A stretch of DNA of 9,335 nucleotides from Gemmatimonadota bacterium. GTDB taxonomy: Bacteria; Gemmatimonadota; Gemmatimonadetes; Longimicrobiales; Gaopeijiaceae. Positions 4,887 to 9,335 of the stretch are shown here, piece after piece (the first letter of the stretch is position 1; each line of letters begins with the position of its first letter). Where the stretch lies: NCBI GenBank assembly GCA_007127575.1, contig SKZC01000245.1, positions 1-9,335 of the forward strand, read 5' to 3'. The notes below the pieces were generated by a model that was not told the DNA's origin, made no database searches, and was given only the letters and a program-made list of their open reading frames with translations. The translations under genes and the position numbers were made by a program.

Positions 4887-5543
4887 ATGGACCCATTGCC
4901 GCGATCCGGAACCGCAACACCCGCCAGGGGACCGTGGAACGTCTCCACATTTGCGACCATCCCCCTTCTGCTGACGCTCCTGCTGGGCCTGGTGGTCCCG
5001 GCGAGCCTCCACGGTCAGGACGCCCAAGAGCCGGAAGAGCCGGAGCCCGGGTCGGTAGGCACTCTCTACCTGGACCCACTGGTGGGCCCTCTGGGCACGT
5101 CCGTCCAGCTCGACCTCCACGGGCTCCCCCCCTCCACCGGCTTCGTCATCGCCTTCGGAGGGCTCCGCGGCGGATATCAATGGGTGGATGAGGTGGTCAC
5201 GGACGACGAGGGGCAGATCACTGAAGCGGTGGTGGTCCCGGAATGGGCGGAGGAGGGTCAGGCCCAGTACTTCTTCGTGAAACTCCCCGGGCAGGCGCCG
5301 GTGGCCACCCGACCCTTCTACGTCACCGACGGGGACGCCGAGCTACGGGTGCTGGGACGAATCGTGGAGGAGGACGGTGTGGAAGCCGCCCTCCAGGGGC
5401 CGGAAGGAGAGCTCTACTGCCTCATTGGAGCGGAGTCCCCCGTGGCGCCGGGTGACCGGGTCCGGGTGGACGGCACTGCCGGATCCGCTTCGGACTGCCC
5501 GGACGGGATCCCCTTGAACGTGCGGAGCCTGGAACCGGCGTAG
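4887..5543 (+). CDS. Secreted protein with Ig-like and OB-like (DUF5818-type) domains
   Basis: A 218-residue protein taken from the ATG at 4887. An 18-residue n-region precedes the hydrophobic core FATIPLLLTLLLGLVVPA (22-39), with probable cleavage at LHG-Q (43/44). An acidic, Pro/Glu linker follows. Residues 58-147 resemble an IPT/Ig-like beta domain, with the pattern 'P-x-G-x-GT-V...G-x-PP...V-DD-G-x-I...VP'. Residues 150-217 resemble the OB-like DUF5818 domain: ELRVLGRIVEEDGVEAAL, then GDRVRVDGT, then CPDGIPLNVRSLEP. C178 and C204 may form a disulphide. The ATG at 4815 was rejected because it lies inside the transporter gene and would bury the signal peptide. No strong ribosome site is seen, and the 8-base gap suggests translational coupling to the transporter. 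The role is unknown; an envelope protein linked to the transporter is inference. Confidence 0.72.
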   Translation: MDPLPRSGTATPARGPWNVSTFATIPLLLTLLLGLVVPASLHGQDAQEPEEPEPGSVGTLYLDPLVGPLGTSVQLDLHGLPPSTGFVIAFGGLRGGYQWVDEVVTDDEGQITEAVVVPEWAEEGQAQYFFVKLPGQAPVATRPFYVTDGDAELRVLGRIVEEDGVEAALQGPEGELYCLIGAESPVAPGDRVRVDGTAGSASDCPDGIPLNVRSLEPA

Positions 5544-5548
5544 ATGCA

Positions 5549-5584
5549 CGAGGGCGCCGGAGGTGGGTACCTCCGGCGCCCTCG
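5549..5584. terminator. Perfect 16-bp hairpin between convergent genes
   Basis: CGAGGGCGCCGGAGGT at 5549-5564 pairs perfectly with ACCTCCGGCGCCCTCG at 5569-5584 around the tetraloop GGGT. It begins five bases after the stop codon of the plus-strand secreted protein and lies 36 bases from the end of the minus-strand gene. It probably serves as a shared bidirectional 3' end. No T-run follows on either strand. Confidence 0.8.
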
Positions 5585-5619
5585 CGGCCCTTCGATGGTG
5601 AGTGGTGGTGCGCTGAACG

Positions 5620-5982
5620 TCAGCGCTCGAAAACCCAGACCACGCCGTCCTTCAGCTTTTCACTCAGGGGCGTCTCGGTCTCCATCAGCTCATCCCACTC
5701 CTCCTGGGTGTACACCAGGGTCTGAGCGGGAACCGGGACGGCCCCCAGATCCCACATTCCGACGCGCTCCGCAGGAGGCAGGTCGAACTCCTCCATGACC
5801 AAGACGAGGTCCAGGTGGCTTCCCACCCCACCACCGGTCTGATCGTCGGAGTGGACGTACCCTACGCGAAGGACTCGGGACTCGGATTCCGCAGTGGTCT
5901 CACCCCAGCGTTCGAGTTCCTCATGGAGGACCTCGGGCTCGGGCCAGTCGGAGGTAGAAGAGGTCGAGGAATTCAGCGTCAT
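5620..5982 (-). CDS. Small nucleotidyltransferase-fold (MNT-like) protein with degenerate active site
   Basis: A 120-residue protein from the ATG at 5982. Residues 38-64 follow the layout of minimal nucleotidyltransferase domains, where a typical relative reads GY-x-GSYARG...GVGSDLDL. Here it reads GYVHSDDQTG, then GVGSHLDLVLVM. Glycine of the GS motif is His44 and the first catalytic Asp is His56; only Ser45 and Asp58 remain. The C-terminal part, VPVPAQTLVYTQEEWDEL (82-99) and VVWVFER (114-120), matches the family well. The frame is intact, so the protein may be made but is probably catalytically dead, or may bind a nucleotide or partner without transfer. No HEPN toxin-type partner is adjacent. 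The open frame extends upstream to 6174, but that part is Arg-rich and unconvincing. The ribosome site is weak, so the start is uncertain. Confidence 0.68.
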   Translation of the reverse strand: MTLNSSTSSTSDWPEPEVLHEELERWGETTAESESRVLRVGYVHSDDQTGGGVGSHLDLVLVMEEFDLPPAERVGMWDLGAVPVPAQTLVYTQEEWDELMETETPLSEKLKDGVVWVFER

Positions 5983-6304
5983 GGCTCGCAACCCCACGAT
6001 GTTAAAGAGAACTGGATGGACTCCGTCGGGCCGAAGCCTCCGAACGGAAGGCACACCTATAGCTCCGCAGACCCTGAAAACCGAATCGAGAGCCTCCGGA
6101 GAACTTGCCCTCCGCCGCCGGAATCTTCCCACCCGTTCGCTCCCCCTTACTCCCCGGGGGCCGCCGTGTTCCATGGACCCCCCCGGCGTGGAGCTCGGTA
6201 ACAGGGGATGAGGGACGAAGTCATCCCGATCGTGGGGGGTAGTTGCCGCACCCCCCGCCTCAGGCTGGAAGATCGAGGCTCAGGAACCTCAGGAAGGAAC
6301 GCTC
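5983..6304. other. Divergent intergenic region with tandem hairpins
   Basis: This 322-base gap lies between the minus-strand nucleotidyltransferase-like gene and the plus-strand secreted protein. It should hold promoters for both, but none is clear. Two hairpins of matching size stand side by side: GGGATGA 6205-6211 with TCATCCC 6221-6227, and GGGGGGT 6234-6240 with ACCCCCC 6250-6256. Each has a 7-bp stem and a 9-base loop. CTCAGG occurs three times, at 6259, 6279 and 6288, the last copy touching the ribosome binding site. No gene is supported here; upstream extension of the minus-strand frame is rich in Arg and lacks a recognisable domain. Confidence 0.4.
6291..6298 (+). promoter_or_regulatory. 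Shine-Dalgarno site of the four-cysteine secreted protein
   Basis: AGGAAGGA lies six bases before the ATG at 6305 and fixes this start. Confidence 0.7.
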
Positions 6305-6862
6305 ATGAATTCGACATCTGCCTTCACCCGCACGGTGCCCTTGCTATGGCTGGTGACTCTCGCTTTGGCGGTGGGAACCGACGACCTCGTGGCTCAGGAT
6401 CATCCGGACGAGGAGCTCTGCCAGGACGCGCAGCGGTTTCTGGAAGATGACCGGAACATGGTGACCATGATCGTCCCGGATACCATCCAGGATTGGAGGA
6501 CCCAGCAGGAGGCCGCCGGGTGCAGCGTCACTGCCGCCGGCATCACCACTCTGGGAGACATGGACGCCGAGGCCACCCGGTTCTACCAGCGGCTGGGGGC
6601 GGCGGGCTGGACCCGGACGCCCGACCCCCGGGACGCCCCCGACGAAGCGTCCCTGAGGTTCCGGATGAACGAGATCGACTGCCTCTTCAACTTCTACTCC
6701 GCAGGCCACCTCGGAACCCCTCAGGACCTGGAGGTGAGCACCGAAGTGGTCCCCGGCCCCGGCGAAGACCGATATAACATCTGGGTGATGTGCAAGCCGG
6801 CCATGGACGCGGCCCCTCGCCCGGGAGGGCTCGAACCAGAGAGCTTTTCCGGAAAACGGTGA
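6305..6862 (+). CDS. Secreted four-cysteine protein of unknown function
   Basis: A 185-residue protein that I do not recognise. The signal peptide spans about 1-30: a hydrophobic stretch VPLLWLVTLALAV, then cleavage near LVA-Q. The mature protein has exactly four cysteines (C39, C73, C126, C163), consistent with two disulphide bonds in an exported fold. Notable segments are FLEDDRNMVTMIVPDTIQDW (45-64), the helix FYQRLGAAGWTRTPDPRDAP (93-112) and the beta-like SLRFRMNEIDCLFNFYS (116-132). It ends in a Pro/Gly-rich tail. The pattern of a 'RL-AAGW-x-R-T-PD' helix followed by a Cys-containing strand suggests a small alpha/beta domain, but no family is assigned. The next gene on the same strand is 114 bases away, so co-transcription is possible but not shown. 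Confidence 0.75.
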   Translation: MNSTSAFTRTVPLLWLVTLALAVGTDDLVAQDHPDEELCQDAQRFLEDDRNMVTMIVPDTIQDWRTQQEAAGCSVTAAGITTLGDMDAEATRFYQRLGAAGWTRTPDPRDAPDEASLRFRMNEIDCLFNFYSAGHLGTPQDLEVSTEVVPGPGEDRYNIWVMCKPAMDAAPRPGGLEPESFSGKR

Positions 6863-6930
6863 CGCTCGTGGAACGGATGGGTTCCTTGTGCTCCGGTTCG
6901 TGGACGTGACCGGGTCCAGTAGCGACGGAG

Positions 6931-6948
6931 CCCCGCCAGAAAACGGGG
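6931..6948 (+). other. Small GC hairpin in the gap before the two-helix membrane protein
   Basis: CCCCG at 6931-6935 pairs with CGGGG at 6944-6948 around an A-rich loop, followed by pyrimidine-rich CCTTCTCTCC. A wider pairing, GCTCCG 6890-6895 with CGGAGC 6926-6931, overlaps it. It could be a weak terminator of the upstream gene or part of the next gene's leader. Confidence 0.3.
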
Positions 6949-6976
6949 AAGTCCTTCTCTCCGGGTCCCGGGCCCC

Positions 6977-7609
6977 GTGAACGACCTTCTCTACTATACC
7001 GCCGCCGCCTTCGGCGTGGTGAGCCTCCTCCTACTGTGGGGAGGCGTGCGGGCGTTTCGGAGACGACGGTGGGGCGGCTCGCTGGGACGTGCGGGTACGG
7101 GAGCCCTCTTCCTCTCGCTGGCGGCGCTTTCGGGGACCCTGGGCGTCTCCACCCAGGGGTACCGGGCGCTCACCCACGAGGAGGTGGCCCTCATTGTGAC
7201 CACCACCCCCACCGAAGGACAGAACTTCGAGGCCCAGGTTCGTTTCCCGGATGGCCGGGACACCACCTTTCATGTGGCTGGGGACCAGCTCTTGGTGGAT
7301 GCCCACATCCTGAAGTGGCACCCCTTGGCGAACGTACTGGGGATTCATACCCACTACGAGCTGGACCGGATCACGGGACGGTACATGGAAATCGAAGATG
7401 AGAGGACCCGGCCCCGAACCGTGCACTCGCTGAAGGAAGAAAAGCCGGTGGACCTCTTCCATTTGGCCCGCCGCTACACCTTCCTTCACTTCCTGGTGGA
7501 TACGGAATACGGCTCGGCCACCTACATCGCAGCGGACCGTCCCAGTCGTTTCGAGGTTCGAGTCTCCACCACCGGACTCCTGGTCCGGGAGTTGGAGGAG
7601 TTGCCGTGA
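6977..7609 (+). CDS. Two-helix membrane protein with conserved extracytoplasmic domain
   Basis: A 210-residue protein starting with GTG. Two transmembrane helices lie at about 7-26 and 39-58, separated by a strongly basic loop (AFRRRRWGG), which places the loop in the cytoplasm and the C-terminal 150 residues outside. The outer domain opens GYRALTHEEVALIV and continues with FPDGRDTTFHVAGDQ, the core ILKWHPLANVLGIHTHYELDRITGRY (111-136) and RTVHSL. It ends YGSATYIAADRP...VRVSTTGLLVRELE. This pattern recurs in proteobacterial proteins often labelled 'cation/multidrug efflux pump', a name without experimental support, and two helices cannot form such a pump alone. No good ribosome binding site precedes the GTG; an internal GTG at 7018 would remove much of helix 1. 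Function unknown. Confidence 0.75.
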   Translation: MNDLLYYTAAAFGVVSLLLLWGGVRAFRRRRWGGSLGRAGTGALFLSLAALSGTLGVSTQGYRALTHEEVALIVTTTPTEGQNFEAQVRFPDGRDTTFHVAGDQLLVDAHILKWHPLANVLGIHTHYELDRITGRYMEIEDERTRPRTVHSLKEEKPVDLFHLARRYTFLHFLVDTEYGSATYIAADRPSRFEVRVSTTGLLVRELEELP

Positions 7610-7724
7610 CGCGAACCGGCTCCGGCTCCACCTCCCATACAGCAGTGCCTCCGGCGTCTGGAACGAAGAGGCGGGGCTTCCGCTACCAGGTACGTAGCTG
7701 ACCCTCCCACACGCCGAGGAATGC

Positions 7725-8579
7725 ATGGTGGACCCCCAGAATGATGCAGGCACCGGAACGGGAAGCGGCCTCTTTCCCTCCCTCCAGCGCCGACGACGCT
7801 CCTCCCGGTCACCCTTCGTAGCCCTGGGGGTGCTCCTCTTGCTGGCGCTGGTGGCGGGCGCAGGCTGGTTCTGGCTCCGAGGAGGGGAAGAGGACCCCGC
7901 TCCCCCCACCACTCCCGTCCAGGAGGCGATGGAGCCGGAGCTGCCCCCTGTCCTCGGGCCCGATGATTCCGATGTGGAGCTCCCGGACCGGGACGCCAGC
8001 GACGCCTTCATCCGAGAGCTGGCGGAACGGCTCTCATCCCACCCCCGATTTGCCGCTTGGCTCGTTACCGAAGATCTCCTGCACCGGTTCGTGGTGGCCG
8101 TGGTGAACCTGTCGGGAGGGGGTAGCCCCGCCGAACCTCTGGACTTCATGGCTCCGGAGGAGGCCTTTTCCGTGGCCCAACCGGAGCCTGAGCAGATGGT
8201 GGTGGACCCGGAGGGGTACCGGCGGTACGACACGGTCACCGAAGTCTTCGCATCGTTGGATCCCGAGGGCACCGCAGAGCTCTACAACCTCCTGGAGCCG
8301 CTGATCCAGGAGACCTACGACGAGTTGGGGCTACCGGACCGGGAGTTTCACGACCTCCTGGCGGAGGCCATCAGGAACCTCTTGGCGGTGGAGGTGCCCA
8401 CCACCCCACCGGCGCTAGTCCCGGGGGAAGAGGGAGTCGTCTACGAGTTCAGGGATCCGGAGCTGGAAGGCCGCTCCGAAGCGGCGAAGCACCTGTTTCG
8501 GATGGGTCCCGAAAACGCCGTGCGGCTCCAGGGCACCCTGCGAGAGTTGGCGGGTCCGTTGGGCGTCCCGCTCCCCTGA
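7725..8579 (+). CDS. DUF3014 membrane-anchored protein
   Basis: A 284-residue protein. Residues 1-30 are cytoplasmic and basic (QRRRRSSRS). A single transmembrane helix covers about 31-51 (FVALGVLLLLALVAGAGWFW), followed by an acidic, Pro-rich linker (54-85). The DUF3014 domain fills 87-278. Its recognisable blocks are DRDASDAFIRELAERL, LLHRFVVAVVNLSGG (118-132), GYRRYDTVTEVFASLD, LYNLLEPLIQETYDELG (186-202), FHDLLAEAIRNLLAVEVP and HLFRMGPENAVRLQGTLREL (256-275). Length and architecture are normal for the family, whose function is unknown. It probably faces the periplasm with its domain tethered to the inner membrane. GAGGA at 7716-7720 precedes the ATG at 7725 by four bases; ATG 7721 is out of frame. 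Spacing to the flanking genes (115 and 126 bases) gives no firm operon evidence. Confidence 0.85.
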   Translation: MVDPQNDAGTGTGSGLFPSLQRRRRSSRSPFVALGVLLLLALVAGAGWFWLRGGEEDPAPPTTPVQEAMEPELPPVLGPDDSDVELPDRDASDAFIRELAERLSSHPRFAAWLVTEDLLHRFVVAVVNLSGGGSPAEPLDFMAPEEAFSVAQPEPEQMVVDPEGYRRYDTVTEVFASLDPEGTAELYNLLEPLIQETYDELGLPDREFHDLLAEAIRNLLAVEVPTTPPALVPGEEGVVYEFRDPELEGRSEAAKHLFRMGPENAVRLQGTLRELAGPLGVPLP

Positions 8580-8694
8580 GGATCGGCCGGCGGCGCCGCA
8601 CGCAGTACACACCTGGGACGGCTCTGAGACGGGAGTGAGGCGGCCTCTCCCCACATTATGGCTCCAAAGCGTGAATCATCCTTCTTGTGAGACT

Positions 8695-8700
8695 GAAGGA
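8695..8700 (+). promoter_or_regulatory. Shine-Dalgarno site that selects a TTG start
   Basis: GAAGGA lies five bases before the TTG at 8706. In this frame stops occur at 8688 and 8694, and no ATG or GTG occurs until ATG 8883, well inside the conserved region. This makes TTG 8706 the best start of the AAA ATPase. Confidence 0.55.
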
Positions 8701-8705
8701 CGCCC

Positions 8706-9335
8706 TTGGAGCCAGCGCCAGCAACGTCGTCTACGAACCTGGAGACGGGCACGGCCCCGACTCCCCGGCGAGACCGGGGAGCATCGTCCAGGTACGCCGA
8801 CTCCTCGACCCATCCGCCGGCGCCCCGCCCGTCGGAGCTGACTCCCCTCCTCAAGGTCCTGGACCGCCTCCTCCGCAAGGCGATGGCCCAGGCGGAGGAG
8901 CGGTTCGGCCGAACCCCTGCCTCCGATCCGTACCGGGGTCTCTATCTCTCGGAGGAGGAGGTGGAGAAAAGTCTCCGCCGGGAGCCCGGGGAGGTGACCT
9001 ACCTTTCCGGGAAACACGACGACCCCACGGCAGAGCTGGCTCGGAGCAGCCGGGGCCTGACCCATCTGGCCCGGGAGTTCGGGCTGGAACCCTTCGACCT
9101 GGCCCTGGTGGCCATCGCCTTGGCCCCTTCGGTGGACCTCCGATACGAGCGGGCGTACGCCTACCTCCAGGACGATGTGACTCGCCGTCGGCCTACGCTG
9201 GACCTCGCCCTGGACCTTCTCTGCGCGTCCCCGGAAGACAAGAGAGATCGCCGGGCCCACGTCAGCGCATCCTCCCCTCTCGTCGCGGGTGGCCTTTTGA
9301 GGCTGGTGGACCCACCCCAGGGAAACTCCGGAGGA
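8706..9335 (+). CDS. Large AAA-family ATPase, N-terminal region (runs off right edge)
   Basis: The frame is open from 8697 to the window end, giving 210 codons from a TTG start. Residues 1-45 are a low-complexity Thr/Ser/Pro/Arg tail (MEPAPATSSTNLETG...). A helical part follows (LLKVLDRLLRKAMAQAEERFG), then SDPYRGLYLSEEEVEKSL. The diagnostic block is FGLEPFDLALVAIALAPSVD followed directly by LRYERAYAYLQDDVTRRRPT and LDLALDLLC. LAP-x-x-DLRYERLYAYLQDDVTRRRP is a conserved N-terminal motif of a group of large AAA ATPases whose C-terminal half carries Walker A/B motifs, including the ATPases of phage-tail-like contractile injection systems. The Walker motifs are outside the window, so the ATPase identity rests on this N-terminal motif. 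No tail, tube or baseplate gene is visible, so a link to such a system is only a possibility. Confidence 0.72.
   Translation, partial: MEPAPATSSTNLETGTAPTPRRDRGASSRYADSSTHPPAPRPSELTPLLKVLDRLLRKAMAQAEERFGRTPASDPYRGLYLSEEEVEKSLRREPGEVTYLSGKHDDPTAELARSSRGLTHLAREFGLEPFDLALVAIALAPSVDLRYERAYAYLQDDVTRRRPTLDLALDLLCASPEDKRDRRAHVSASSPLVAGGLLRLVDPPQGNSGG

Noticed and set aside
5983..6174. N-terminal extension of the nucleotidyltransferase-like gene
   Set aside because: The extra 64 residues are Arg/Gly/Val-rich with no domain character. The conserved part starts well after the ATG at 5982. A GTG at 5997 is also possible but has no ribosome site.
6977..7609. Multidrug efflux pump annotation for the two-helix protein
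   Set aside because: Homologues carry this label, but two transmembrane helices and an extracytoplasmic domain do not make a pump. The name is not supported by the sequence.
7031..8272. A 413-codon open frame on the minus strand
   Set aside because: It lies antisense to two well-supported genes (6977-7609 and 7725-8579), is Ser/Arg/Gly-rich, and has no domain pattern. Long antisense frames are common in high-GC DNA.
8706..9335. Definite contractile injection system locus
   Set aside because: Only the ATPase N-terminus is present, and the same motif occurs in stand-alone ATPases. No sheath, tube or baseplate gene is in the window.
1..9335. CRISPR array, tRNA or rRNA genes
   Set aside because: No regularly spaced repeats, no cloverleaf with a recognisable T-arm, and no rRNA-like conserved stretches were seen on either strand.

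Overview
The window is high-GC DNA, tightly packed with genes and strongly biased to G/C at third codon positions. Most likely source: a Gemmatimonadota-type bacterium, or another soil or marine lineage with similar gene content. This is inference. It rests on several signal peptides ending in a short A/G-Q junction (VHAQ, LEAQ, LHGQ, LVAQ), and on a Tat-exported DUF1552 protein, DUF4168, DUF3014 and a large-AAA-ATPase N-terminus together. No rRNA, tRNA, CRISPR array, insertion sequence or transposase was found.

Left part (1-1106): the first 35 codons of a Tat-exported DUF1552 protein run off the left edge on the minus strand. A long gene-poor stretch with GC hairpins follows. Then comes the C-terminal remnant of a metallo-beta-lactamase-fold hydrolase (559-903, minus) that has lost its metal-binding N-terminal half.

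Centre-left (1107-3375) is the most distinctive part. A two-gene cassette, secreted DUF4168-like protein plus FmdB-type zinc-ribbon protein, occurs twice in direct orientation. A secreted class I cytochrome c lies between the copies. The layout is DUF4168-1, FmdB-1, cytochrome c, terminator-like hairpin, possible structured RNA leader, DUF4168-2, FmdB-2, hairpin. Divergence at synonymous sites and in the linkers points to an old duplication, while a core motif in each protein has stayed nearly identical.

Centre (3562-5584): an Nramp/SLC11-like membrane transporter whose metal-binding motifs in helices 1 and 6 are both non-canonical. Eight bases later comes a secreted protein with an Ig-like domain and an OB-like DUF5818-type domain. 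A perfect 16-bp hairpin ends this unit and separates it from a convergent minus-strand gene. That gene encodes a small nucleotidyltransferase-fold protein whose catalytic motif looks lost (5620-5982).

Right part (6305-9335), all plus strand: a secreted four-cysteine protein of unknown function, a two-helix membrane protein with a conserved extracytoplasmic domain, a membrane-anchored DUF3014 protein, and the N-terminal 210 codons of a large AAA ATPase. The ATPase appears to start at TTG and runs off the right edge. These genes are 114-126 bases apart, so they are co-oriented neighbours rather than a tight operon.

Most products are predicted to be exported or membrane-bound, which suggests an envelope and metal/redox theme. 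The sequence does not prove that they work together.
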